In this document: positions 12,401 to 23,934 of the stretch, piece by piece
Numbering within the stretch: the first letter of the stretch is position 1
How the letters are laid out: the number at the start of each line of letters is the position of its first letter
From: Rotaria sp. Silwood1
Lineage: Eukaryota > Rotifera > Eurotatoria > Philodinida > Philodinidae
Length of the DNA: 64,000 bases
Direction: 5' to 3'
NCBI GenBank assembly: GCA_905250075.1
Contig: CAJNOP010000080.1
Coordinates: 186,001-250,000, forward strand
Translations under genes and position numbers: made by a program
The notes under the pieces: generated by a model
Told to the model about the DNA's origin: nothing
Seen by the model: the letters and a program-made list of their open reading frames with translations, nothing else
The model's database searches: none

Positions 12401-15400
12401 TTTCAATAGAATTTCATAGTTTTTTTTCTTTTAATTTCAAAAGAAAAGAATTAAAAAGTACAATGATTAAACTTACTTGGCGACATTAAGTCTGATGATC
12501 GATATGGACAACGAAGAAGAGTTTCATAAACAAGACGACTTCGTTCAGCTGGACGAAAGACTTTATCAACATCATCAAAATATTTGGCAAATCTATTCAA
12601 TGCTATATAAAAATATATTTATATTATATTCTACACAAACCTGTAATGAAGACTTTTTTGATAACAAGCCGTAAAAAAAGATTTTCCATTATGTGGTTTA
12701 GGAAATTCACGTGCATTAAGACGAGTTAATTGACATGGTAAACCTTGATCAAATAAATCGGGTTTTAATGGTGATTTATTTTCACTAAATGGTAATTTAA
12801 CTTTTAATTTTTCTGCCTAGATAAATTAAATAATCAAATCAAAATTTTCTTTTTAAATTTTATCTTACTAATACAAGAAGTACTTCAAATGGTGCATGAA
12901 TTTTAACAAAATATCGTTCATCTTGTTCTATTTCATTATCATGTTCATTTGTTGTTTGAGATTTATTCTTGAAAAAAAAAATATGAAATTAAATTAATTT
13001 TTATATTAATTATAGTTCATTTCAGAATTAAATGGTTGTGAGCATTGTTTTGCATAGTCTTAAAACAAAAAGAGACAAATAACTCGCATTGTAATACCAT
13101 TCTAGAGTTGGCATCGATCTACGTTTTTACAAAGTCCATGAAAAATTTCAGTCTCTTTTCTTCTTGAATACGTCATGCATTTTAAAGATAATCTTAATAC
13201 ACTTTGAAAACAATATTCTATCTAGATTATATTACAATGGGAAGATAGTCTAACTTATTCTCTATCGATCTATATAAAACTGATATTGATAGTGGTTTAT
13301 TAGAAGCAATACATAGATTTTTTTTGGTTATAGTGCATCAATTTTTTCAGAAAATTTCTTTAAATCTTCATTTTATTGATGCTTACATTAGAATCATTTT
13401 TTCTGAATCCAAATAGGTCAACCGAATATAACTTTAACAGATTTATGTAAATTCACTATAAAAGTCATAAATCATCAACATTATTTGTACTATAAATGGT
13501 ATAATCATCGTTCATTGTCATTATCATTTTGTTCGTCTTCAATCTCTTTGATATAAATATCGACCTTTTAAAAATGATGTCTTAAATTATTTGACGTCAC
13601 TGCTCTAACTAGCTGTTATTGTCGCACCTAACTCATGAACTCATTCTTGGACCAATATACTCATTTTAGTAAAAGTAAAGTTCGTGTTTCTATCATGTAT
13701 ATCTTTTTCTATTGTTCCAGGCTAACTCTATAGAATTCAAGGTTAGACATGTATGAAATTGAGCTCTCGAGCAAACTTAAAACACCGAGACAGGAAACAA
13801 AGAAACTTCAATACTGTAAACTTGAAGATTGAATTCAATTGAATAGATACTACTCAATTTTCAAGTTTCTAATTTCAATAGTTTGTGTTTCTGCGGCATC
13901 CATGTTACGACCGTGGCTTTGTTCATTAGAAACTCGAAACTTGAAATTCAACTTTTCAAGGTTCAACTTTTTTTCAATTGAGTTCAAGTTTCACATTTCA
14001 TATAAATAATATATCCAAGAAGAAAAGTGACTTAAATCTTTCACCGACCCTTGAAAAAAATGTCATCAATCATTTAACTCTGAAATGGACATTAGAATTT
14101 AATAATTAACATACTTTTGATTCATTTTCATGTTTAATATTATCTGTTGAATTATTTAATTTTATAGTTTCTTCTTCATTAATTGTATCAACTTGAATTC
14201 CATTTGTATTATTATTTTCGTTTGTATCTTTTTTTAAATGTGAACTAATATTTTGTAAACGTATTGATACCTGTCGTTGTAAGGTTGAAAAACCACGAAC
14301 CAATACATGATTACTTTCATCATTATCATTATTATCATGAACATCAGCTGATGTTTCAGCTTGACGTAAATTTAGAAGATCGTTTTCCTAATAGAAATTT
14401 TTTTTATTTTTTTATTATAAAAAGAAACAAAAAGTTGTTTTTCTAAATTTACTTCATCAGTTAATCGTTCTTCGACAACAATAAAACCTAATTTTCTGAG
14501 ACGATCTTGAAAAAATTGTCTATATTGATCATGTTGTTGACGTTTAAATTTCTGACTTCGTCGAAAATGATTTAAATGATAACGTGTATATACAAGAATA
14601 TAATCAATTGGAAGATATTGTCCATCATGATGTATATATTTTGATAGATCGATATGCATTAAGCTTGTTTTATTAGGATTATGATCCTAATCAAAAAAAG
14701 ACAAAAAATTATAATAATAACATGCATAACAAAAAACAAACAATATGAATTAATAAAATCTTTATCATGCGGAAAAAAAAAACTATAAATTTTAATGACA
14801 TATCCTTGAATTATTTGAATAGATCAATCGGAAATAAATGTATCGTTTTTGACAATCACTATCGTTTGATTAAATATTAATCAGTTAGAAGCAAAATATC
14901 TATGTGTGAATACTTACAGAATTAATAAGAACTTGATGGTGATGATGATGATGATGATGATTGTTATTCACATTCATTGCTCGTCGTTCACCTACAAAAT
15001 TATATTGATCGAGGTTATTTTTATTATAACTATTAGAATATGCTATATTCTAATACTGGAAACAAATTGAATAATTTCATCCATAGTCATTGATTAGTTA
15101 TTCTATTTAAAAATACTCGTGTATTTGTCTATTGGGAAAATATTTTATAACATAATAGATTATGTTAGATTCCTCATTATTTTGAGTTTTGAATGTTTTA
15201 TTAAGAAGCCTACAGGAACGGATGTATCAGTAACTGCAAAATGATATTCTAAAGAAAAATAATAACGATGAATAAGAACGACAAAACAGCATCATACTAA
15301 TGTAAAAACAAACGCATGAAAACAAATAATATTCATTCCATCAATCTATTCTTTCCTTGAGCATTCTCTCTTTATATTTCTCAATCGCAACTATGAGCGA

Positions 15401-16277
15401 TAGTAAGTGGCTCTTCACATTTTTTTTCCTATTCTTCAGCATTTTACATTTGATCCTTGTCTCACACCATCATTCTTATCAATAGCTAGACATACAAAGA
15501 GATAAGTGAAGACAACGGTCTACTAACTGTTTGATAAACTATCCCAAAAAAAAAAAATTTATTCTTAATTTCTGATCATATAGAAATGAAGTATTTGTTC
15601 AACACGATGTGAAAACCTCATCGAATTCAATAGAACAACAAACAAATTATTATTTTTTTTTGTTACAGAAATCTTACCATTCATATTGTGATTTCCATTT
15701 ATTAATGAACCATCTGGTCTTATTTGTTTTTCTGTTTGAAATATTTCGTTTTCTTGAGCTAGTTCTTAAAACAAATAAAAACAAACTTTTTTTTTCAATT
15801 CTTTTTCTTCAATAATAAACAGAAAAAATGAAGCAAGACGCATTGAATAGTCATGAAAGTAAATGAGCGGCTTCCTAGGTAGGTGATGAAACAAGCATGA
15901 TCAGCAAGAAAAAAAAAAGATTTTATTTATTGGAATACCCAAAACGGAATGACATGAATAAAATGATTCGTGAGAGTCGTGAAGATTAGATACATTATGC
16001 CGATTCAATTCTGGAAGAATAAATAACAAATAGAAAGTAATACATATCTGTAAAATATCAAAATTCTCGTTTGTTTTTTTTGGATATTAAAAAATTTTAT
16101 CGAGATTTTATTTGACGAAAAAAAAAAACAAAGTCTTCTTAAAATACATACGCTTTAATTCATCTTCAGGTGTTGTTGTAGAAGTTTTATCAAATAAAAA
16201 TGAACCTTAAATGTTAAAATCAACATATTAATTTCATATATAATTAATAAAATAATTATTTTACGTAAAATATTCAT
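6404..16277 (-). CDS. Anoctamin (TMEM16) Ca2+-activated channel or scramblase
   Basis: Twenty-two exons on the minus strand: 16265-16277, 16152-16205, 15678-15764, 14928-14991, 14453-14686, 14115-14387, 12869-12967, 12641-12816, 12477-12602, 12088-12234, 12003-12017, 11700-11809, 10376-10624, 10278-10325, 10088-10210, 9893-10023, 9751-9822, 9606-9691, 7521-8581, 7389-7469, 6631-6740, 6404-6566. They sum to 3522 nt, 1173 residues. Family landmarks run in order: cytosolic dimerisation domain (IDYILVYTRYH; FVKIHAPFEVL), EAAYPLHD, YFAWLGWY, ten membrane spans and LAFVIIFEHFVYSI near the end. The six Ca2+ ligands of TMEM16 are all present: N810 and E813 (GKQLISNIWE), E876 and E879 (YEYLEIILQFGF), E908 and D912 (NNIFEIRIDA). 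It should therefore conduct Cl- or scramble lipids upon Ca2+ binding; sequence alone does not decide which. Odd points are an 8-His run, a 15-nt exon and a 38-nt intron. The 13-nt start exon is the least certain part. Confidence 0.92.
6741..7388 (-). other. Anoctamin intron, T-rich
   Basis: This 648-nt intron lies near the 3' end of the anoctamin gene. It holds a phenylalanine-rich plus-strand frame (7069-7314) that merely reads poly-T and is not credited as a gene. No other structure is seen. Confidence 0.6.
8582..9605 (-). other. Anoctamin intron with small hairpins
   Basis: A 1024-nt intron with no supported exon. A palindromic stretch around 8882-8928 (ATATAAGTATG facing CATACTTATAT) suggests the core of an old hairpin element. 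Short frames exist on both strands here but look like chance. Confidence 0.5.
10840..10985. repeat. Short inverted repeat in anoctamin intron
   Basis: AAACTTTTGCTACAAAA near 10850 faces TTTCGTAGCAAAAGTGT near 10960, giving two imperfect arms of about 38 bp around a spacer of about 60 bp. A third related segment (GAACTACGAAATCTAGAATG) precedes it near 10798. It is probably a small foldback relic. Confidence 0.5.
11110..11500. repeat. Inverted-repeat element in anoctamin intron
   Basis: Arms of about 170-180 bp face each other. TTGAAAGTTTCACATCTTG near 11255 pairs with the reverse complement of AGATCTGAAACTTTCATAA near 11370. ACTTAAAACTTTGGGTAGG near 11198 pairs with CTATGCAAAACTTTAAGAC near 11412. 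Similarity is imperfect, so the insertion is old. No coding content is seen. It explains most of the 1075-nt length of this intron. Confidence 0.6.
12968..14114 (-). other. Long anoctamin intron
   Basis: An 1147-nt intron. A stretch near 13800-13990 repeats variants of 'aacttgaaattcaa' and 'caagtttc' in both orientations, suggesting a small decayed foldback. No exon or gene is supported. Confidence 0.45.
14992..15677 (-). other. Anoctamin intron
   Basis: A 686-nt AT-rich intron between the His-run exon and the exon encoding RPDGSLINGNH. Nothing beyond ordinary low-complexity sequence is seen. Confidence 0.5.
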
Positions 16278-19200
16278 GACGTCAACATTTCGTCATCATA
16301 AGAATAGTTTACCTATCAGGGTTTATATTAAATCAAATAAATAGTAGACCCCTTAAAAAAATGACTACAATTTAGTATTCTGATTGATGAATCATTAACA
16401 AATGAATACACAAAAAAATATAAATCTGAACAAGGGGTATATCCAGTATCTTTCTTTTCTTTGTATAGGTAAAATGAAATTGATAGTGATAATCAAATGC
16501 GACAGATGCAACCATTCATTTTCTTTCCGAAAAAGAAATGGTTAAGTTATGTTTATTTGAATAAGGATAAAAATCAGAAGATGGCGTGAAACGATGGTTA
16601 AAAACTGTAACAACATATATTGTCCAGGTTTTCTTTAACTTCATTATTCTCGTAAGTAAAGAAAATAAAAACATAGGGAATCCACTCAGATTCAGTAATT
16701 GGTAAATACTTGAAAACTAGCATTGAATATGTTTTCATAGGTTCGCTAGTTGAGCATTCAAAATTTAGTATTTACACAAGGATGTTTTCCCGCTTTGACA
16801 AGTACACGAGTGGACTAGCCACAAAAAGAATAAGCATATCTAATACCATAATTACTTCTTTTAAACATTAGAAATGTCCTCGTGTAACTAAATGTAGATT
16901 GTGTAACGATAACGAACCGTTACACTTGATTTATTCTGTTTTCTTTCTTTTTTATGATCTCTTTCTTGTAGTGTTGATTTTGACGATGTATGCTCAATTT
17001 TTCTCTTCTGTTGTATGAGTACTATAGAAGTATGTCCTCTTAATGATATAGACATGATCGAAGTGATTAAATAATTCAATAAACATCTATGCCGAGAATG
17101 TCGACAATGCTATTCTTCCAGTTCGTTACAGATCAATAAATAATTTCAATTTTTGATGAAATCATGTTATTCTGACAATTTTACATATTATTTCGCTCTT
17201 CACTCCTTTTTATTTTCGTCAGTACAACGTGTACATTTTTTAGACCTGATTGTATACCCCTGGATAAAGTTGCAATGAGCAATTTATTTCTTCGAACTAA
17301 TCACTCATCATATCATTTATGTCTGTATACATTCTGCATTGGAATAGCGGTGTAGAGAAATCAGATACATAAAGAATGAGAAAATATCATTCACTTCTGA
17401 TCATCAATGAATTGCTTATCACAACTATTTCAATAAGTGATCGATCAAGTTTGATTGAAAGATGCGTTGCAATGATGAATCAATGTAATTACTGGAGAAA
17501 TTCACAAACTAACTGAGCAATCACTGTTGATCATTTGAACGAAAATATCTGCTTTATACTCGACTGTATTTAACAATGTTTTGTTTTGCACATCATTTTA
17601 GTCCTTTGGAATCAAGAAAATATATATTCTATATCGAATTAGTAATCATTTATTAGGATGAATGAAATCTTTCTTTGATTTTGTACATTCTGTGACAGTT
17701 TCATATTGATTTGTTCAACAGGTGAAATTTTTGGATAACAAAAGCAACTATTCAGATCATGTATTCATTTTACCGGAGCGAATGACATTTCTAATTTTCA
17801 TGATGATTGTTTTTGTAGACATCATACGATTCAAAAGCGGGTTGTCGTTCCAATAGAATGGTTTTTATCAAGTAAAATTTGAAAATTAATCTTTTCTTAT
17901 AGAAAAAAAATCAGTTTGCAACAACAATATTTAAAAATTGACAAATAGACATTTTCAAGTTGTCAAGAGACCATCATCAGAGCTATTATAATTCTTTGGG
18001 GAGTCGAGTTTTAACCATCAATTCTACCATTCATAATAATCAAAGTGATGTGTTTTCTGTAACAGTTTTCACAACAATCATGAAGCTGTGGAGAATGGAA
18101 GACAAAGTTTTGATTTCTCCATTCTTGAACATTCCTCTCCTTTTTGAACTTACCTACATATAGTTCATAATGTCACTTACTTTTTTATATAGTTTATCTT
18201 CATATAGTTGAATAAGATTCATATGAAGGTTTGTGTTTTTGATTAGTTAAAAATGTTTGGAAGGTTCTATTTCGTCGAAGCTTTTGAATTGTATTGGTGA
18301 CTGGTCAAACAATGTCTAAAAATTTACAGTTTCACTTTTGTTTTTCTTTAAATAGGTTAAGTTTTATGCTTATGAAAATCTATTGACTACTTTCATAAAT
18401 TCACTTACAATCTAATTTATTTTGTCATATTCATTTTGATTCTTTTAATGAAATCAGAAAAACAGAATCGGTTCTGATAGCAAATTGATGATAATTTATT
18501 GCACATTTGGATGGATGTCATGACTTTTTTTAGATTATGCCAGTAAATAGGAAAAATATAAAGTTGCTCTCTATTTAGAAATATCTATTAACCATAATCG
18601 ATTATATTTCTTACATATGCACGCAAACAAATGTTTATTATACTAAAATGATCACCTTTTCATAGAAAGGTCAATACAATATTGATTAGGGCATATTCAA
18701 AATGTTTATAAGGTCAAATTACAATATGAACTCGAGAGAAAAAGAAGCTGATAGGAAAGTATAAATTCAAATAAAAGAAGAGCAAAACAGAAAGATAATG
18801 ATTAATCGATTGAGGTCAATAGATAATTGGTGAACCACTGAAGAAGACAATGCACGTGCATTATTTTGAAGTATGAGTTAATGCATGAAATCAAATAGGC
18901 ACAGCTATGTCCGATGATGAAATTTTCCTCAATCTTGGAGTAAAAAAATATCCGCAACATTGTTTAATTGCATATGTATGTGCCCATAAAAATAACTGAT
19001 AAATCGTTCTTTTTTTGGTTCAAAAGATGTATTGTTGAACTCTGTGCGAGTTAAAACTGAACATACTCTTGATTTCACGTTACAACATAGTAAAAAAAAC
19101 TTTCTGTTATTCTCAAAATAGTGGAATATTGTACAATGATACAAAACTTTCGTTCTGATCTTATTAAAAATATTATCAGAACAGAATAATAGTACTTCAA

Positions 19201-20967
19201 ACTCTTCTCTTGGTAGGAAAGTCAACAATACATTTTTTTAAGATAAAATTTTTTTAAGTAGTCTGGTATATGCACATATAACTGTGTCTTCTTATATAGA
19301 GCTTGTTTATCGTTTTATGTTGCAAATGTTTAGGCTAATTGGTTCAAATAGCACGATAAATTATTTATATGATCAAATTATAGAAACAACAGAAACACAA
19401 TTTTTATATCATTCTATAATATTACTTGAAATTTTACTTCAATAGACAATAGTTTTGTACAGAATCAACAATCGTTTTTGATATATTTTTTTAATATTTT
19501 ATCCAATTTTTTTGTTCTATAGACTCTAGTGATCTTACTTCAAATCATGTATCTTATCGAAATAACGATAAAAATTCAATAAAATGAAGCTTAGTTGTAC
19601 TTGAATAATCGAAAACAAAAACTCATTGATCTGATTGTATCATTTATAATAAGAAAAAAACCAAAATAACAGATTTGCATTAAATACATTTATCAATATC
19701 GTTTGATACATAGCTGTATTTAACTAAGACTTATAAGTATCATTTCAATAGCGGTCAAGATACATCAATTTTCATAAAAATAAAATCAAATTTTATTTCG
19801 ATAAAAACTTTTGTTAGATTATTACATATATTTGTTTATAAAAAAAAGTTTTTCATAATGCTTTCATAAGAGACGTCACAGACGTGTTCTAAACAATAAA
19901 ACCTAATGCTGATATTTTATTTATAATAATGTAAAAGAAAAGAGCACACACATCTCTTTATCTCTATATAAATGATCTATCACGTCCTTAAATACTCATA
20001 TGATTTTGATAACAGCCAAGGTAGCTGATTTAGATATTGATATATATGCTAAGAAATGGCAAGCTCACAATGAATCATCTGTCAAAAATATGAGGGTGGA
20101 TCATGAATAGCATAACGATTAAAAATTAAACGCCTCCACGTCAGTTTAATAAAATGGGTTATTGTTTTCAGTTAACAGTAGAAGTTTATTCAAAGCTTCT
20201 TTTTTCTCGTATAGATAAGATAAGTAAATGCTACTATCAAGCATTGTTTTTACTATGATGAAAACAATTTTATCTATTATCAACTAAGAAAAAATACATG
20301 CGTAGTATTTTATAGATAATTGTCAGTTGTCATCTAAGAGAGTAAGAAGAAAAATCAAAACAAACTTTGCAAATAATACGATACTGATGTACATCGAGCA
20401 AATTTTCAGAACTAGTAATTTTAAAAGACAATGCTTACAAAATTTTGAAAGGAACTTGATATGGAATGAGATCCAATTACTTATGGGATATGAATTTCAG
20501 TATTTAAACTTATTATTAGTTTTGAAAACTTGTTCTCTGTACATCAATATAGTTTTCTTTGACTTCTCTTTATTCTCTATGAAATGCTTCATACGTATTT
20601 CTCTTACTTGCCAATAGATAAGATTTTCTTTAATGAGACCAAATATATCACTTGGTAGTAGTATTTGTTTCTGTTATCCATTTGAGAAAAAAGAGCTTTC
20701 CATAAGCTGCTACCACTAACGAAAAAAATCTGCTCATTTAAGCGAATCGAAGTGGAGATATTTCAATTTTTTATTCTAGTGCCATTTATGACTCACCCTG
20801 TATTTCTAATATCAACATATGCTACGTCAAAATATCATTAGTTTTTCTTTTTTCTATAAAAAACATAGGAACATTACAACGCGTATCTCTATCTTTATTT
20901 TAGTGAGACAAATCATCGAGCTTTTTAAAAAAGTAATTTTCAAATGATATAATTTTTAGATTGAATT
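16278..20967. other. 4.7-kb intergenic region
   Basis: This separates the 5' end of the anoctamin gene from the inhibitor chimera; the two genes are divergent, so both promoters must lie here. Short frames at 17960-18163, 18929-19228 and 20327-20617 have no recognisable domain, no splice context and AT-driven composition, and are not credited. A small perfect hairpin (GTTCTGAT / ATCAGAAC) sits near 19150-19183. A mariner-like terminal motif occurs near 20800. Confidence 0.5.
20725..20805 (-). mobile_element. Solo mariner-like terminal inverted repeat
   Basis: Read on the minus strand, the segment begins TACAGGGTGAGTCATAAATG, matching the TA plus CAGGGTG start typical of Tc1/mariner-superfamily ends. 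No opposite end was found nearby, so this is probably a remnant. Confidence 0.35.
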
Positions 20968-21763
20968 ATGAATACATTATATATACTCGTTTTGATCATC
21001 AATTCAGTGTGTATGTTTGTTTCATATGGTATGTATATAACAAATCTTTATTTTTTAATATGATCTATATCGATTTGTAAGATGCGGCATCGGTTTCGAA
21101 AGACGAGCAACATCTTATTATGCGTGGTCGTGTTACATTTCTTTCTAGTTTCCAAATTCCAACTGAATCTGGTGCTAGATTAACTGTTGCATTACAAGAC
21201 ACATCACTGGCTGATGCTCCAGCAAAAATTATTGCAAGATCAATAAGCAAAGCAATTCGATTTCCAATAGTATTTGCTATTAAATATTTACCTTCACAAA
21301 TTTCAGAAAGACGCACCTATTCACTTAGTGTGACTATTAGAGATAAAAACAACGAATTATTATATATCAATGATGTAAATATTAGAGTAACGCCAGTAGG
21401 TCCTCGTCGTACTAAGTTCATTGATGTACCTGTTATAAGTGTTAAACGTAGGTGAAGAAATGGTTGATGGGAGTTTATTAAAATTTGTTCTTATATTTAG
21501 AAACGAAACCTGTAGTAAACAAAAACCGATGGCCTGAGTTAGTTGGTAAAAATGGTCAAACAGCGGTGAATATAATCAAAAAAGAAACAGGTAAAATAAT
21601 TCAAATGTATATCGATAAATTTATTCCAAAGATGAAATTAGGTTTCACAAATGTTGTAATAGTCAAAGAAGGAGCACCAGTTACATTAGATTATCGCACA
21701 GATCGTGTTCGTGTTTTTGTTGATGATAAAGGAATTGTTAAAAGTGTACCAACAATTGGTTGA
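20968..21763 (+). CDS. Secreted YscW/YbaY-like plus potato inhibitor I chimera
   Basis: Three exons (20968-21028, 21082-21447, 21501-21763) encode 229 residues. Residues 1-20 (MNTLYILVLIINSVCMFVSY) form a signal peptide. Residues about 28-140 match the bacterial YscW/YbaY lipoprotein-type domain: IPTESGARLTVALQD, SLADAPAKIIA, a polar YSLSVTIRD strand and LLYINDVNIRVTPV. Residues about 146-229 match the potato inhibitor I (PF00280-type) serine-protease inhibitor: RWPELVGKNGQTAVNIIKKE near its start, then TLDYRTDRVRVFVDDKG and a final VPTIG. The second donor must be GTAGGT at 21448 to keep frame. The reactive loop would fall between PVTLDY and the segment before it. The likely role is extracellular protease inhibition. 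Neither domain is a usual animal one, so horizontal acquisition followed by intron gain is likely (inference). An AATAAA lies at 21797-21802. Confidence 0.85.
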
Positions 21764-21965
21764 ATGATTGTTTTTGGCAATCCGACTATGAACAATAATA
21801 AATGAAATTTTTCTATTTGATTATTTTAATTTTTTGATCAATTTTCTTATATTCGCAAAAAAAAGGCGAAGACACGCAATCATTCTATTGACGATATAAA
21901 ACTGATTCACATTATACTAATAGTTTAGTTTTTACAGACAAGGTAAAGCTATTACTAAACTTTTA

Positions 21966-22744
21966 CAGAATGTCCCAAAAAATTAAACGAAAAAAAAACA
22001 TGCATACCTCCTCACCAATTAAAGGAATTTAAATATTTCGTTTACAGTTCGATCACATATTCATTAAAGTTATGAGATAAAATATCTGCAGCTAAAGAAG
22101 CCAAAATTAAAATAGTTTTATACTGATCAGCAATTATAAAAGAGAAACTTAATGAAGTTAAGAATCCTTATGAAAATGAGCCAAAATTAAGTATTTGATC
22201 TATTGTACAATCTCGATCATTACCACAAATAACAATGTACCAGATTGTGATGGAATATCTGTGACTGAAGCTATACAAAGTACAGTTTTTTTCTGAGTTC
22301 TATGAAAAACAGTTACATAGACCGAATGCTTGATATTGATTCATTTTTACAAGCATTATTAACCTCATCGACTTTTTCTTCAATAATTACTCAACAATCA
22401 TCGATATTAATTTGTCGTTACCATTTAACATTTTTCTAGATTTTGATCAATACCATATAATACGGTACATAGAACAACAGTGAAACCTAGAGTGAAAACT
22501 GTAACGAAAAAGGATTTAGGTTGTCGACATTCTGCTTTCGACATCTAGCCAGCCACTCTGCTGGCTTATTCGAAATTGATCATGAATAAAACTATTTGAA
22601 TTTTAATTTCTTAAGATGCAGCCATTGTATATCTTAATTTTAATGAATATGTGATCAAACTGTGAAGACAAATATTTAAATCTATTGACTCACTGAGGAG
22701 ACATTCACTCATTCTTTCCGTTCGGATCTTTGAAACATCCTGTA
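21966..22744. mobile_element. Mariner-like non-autonomous DNA element
   Basis: Diverged terminal inverted repeats begin TACAGAATGTCCCAAAAAAT on the left and, on the opposite strand, TACAGGATGTTTCAAAGATC on the right. Similarity extends more than 100 bp inward (TTCGATCACATATTCATTAAA against TTTGATCACATATTCATTAAA), so the ends are long. TA at both borders suits Tc1/mariner target duplication. The roughly 780-bp body shows no transposase, so it is a MITE or a decayed copy. Confidence 0.6.
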
Positions 22745-23334
22745 TAAACTTGAAGAGAATGTCTTACAATAGTTCATTAAGAGACAGTCTATGGCTCAAT
22801 CAAGAAATCATGTCATACGAAAAGTTTTTACATAGCTTTTCCGTCATGTAACAATAGTAAAATTTCGGGGGTACGATCTGTCGTCAGTAGAAAAGTGAAA
22901 TGGTTAGTAAAACAATAAAGAATTTATCGTTATAAATTTTGTTTAGGCGGTAAAAGAAATGATCAGTTTTGTTTAATAGAAGTTAGTAAACTATTCAAAC
23001 TTCGTCAATAAAACATCCAAATCAGCGAAGTAAAAATGCAGATTTTATTCGTATAAAAAGAAATTCAAAGATTGAACAGGAAAAAAAAGACAATGAAAGT
23101 TGAGCTGATTATATCGACAACGATAATATTTCTAATCACTGATCGTTTAAATTATTAGCTAATCGTTCATTCAATTTCCAGATCAATAGTATTTTTGTTT
23201 ATCTATCATTTGATATATTTTAGTAACGATTTAAGTTGTAGCCAAAATTTTCTTACAAAAAAAAAGGTATGTTTCAATAATATCCGTATGATTTACTTTG
23301 CGCCCATAGTGATGCACATTTGTTTATGCATAGG

Positions 23335-23690
23335 TATTGTATAGCTGTGCGAAGGACAAATGAGTAAATAAGCAACATCAAGATAAAATTTCCGACTAAA
23401 AGAGAGAACGTGATTTTTGACAATAATCTAACTTGTATGTCGGGTACCTTGTGATGAATAATTTGTTTGTCTTAGTATGATTACCATTTATCTATAAGAA
23501 TGAGAAATGACAGAACAAGCGAAACCAAGGTAAAATTTTCAACCAAGAAAAAGGATGTACATCTGAGATTAAGCTTGCTCGTATTTCGGTATCTCGTAGC
23601 GAATAGTTTTTTATCTATATATATCTCGTTTAGCTTCACGAAGGACGCATGAGAACAATCGAAACAAGGTATGTGTTAAAATTATTCTTA
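23335..23690. repeat. Diverged tandem repeat, about 2.4 copies
   Basis: Units of about 130-165 bp recur: GCGAAGGACAAATGAG... then AGAAATGACAGAACAAGCGAAA... then CGAAGGACGCATGAGAACAA, each followed by AAGGTA/AAGATAAAATTT-like text. The copies differ heavily, so the duplication is old. No coding content is seen. Confidence 0.45.
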
Positions 23691-23934
23691 TCATTTTTCG
23701 CGATACGGTTGAATGTGCAAAGCAAAACGTATTTTACAACGTGAATATAAGCAGCAGTACACTTTAGTTTGAAGCACAGAATAACGTCAATAATTTACAG
23801 TGATAATATCATCATGCACTAAAAATATTATTCGTGCATCCAACAATCAAATGTATGTATTCGACTAACTGTAATCTTCGTGAATGACTTTTTTCAAAAC
23901 AGTATAGAAGAGATTTTTCTGCACTCAAATATTA

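Noticed and set aside
17960-18163. 67-codon plus-strand frame in the 4.7-kb gap
   Set aside because: No domain, no splice partners and chance-like length.
18929-19228. 99-codon minus-strand frame
   Set aside because: Length is somewhat notable, but codon use is AT-driven and no family or adjoining exon was found.
20327-20617. 96-codon plus-strand frame
   Set aside because: No recognisable domain or adjoining exon; it ends well before the inhibitor gene with no link to it.
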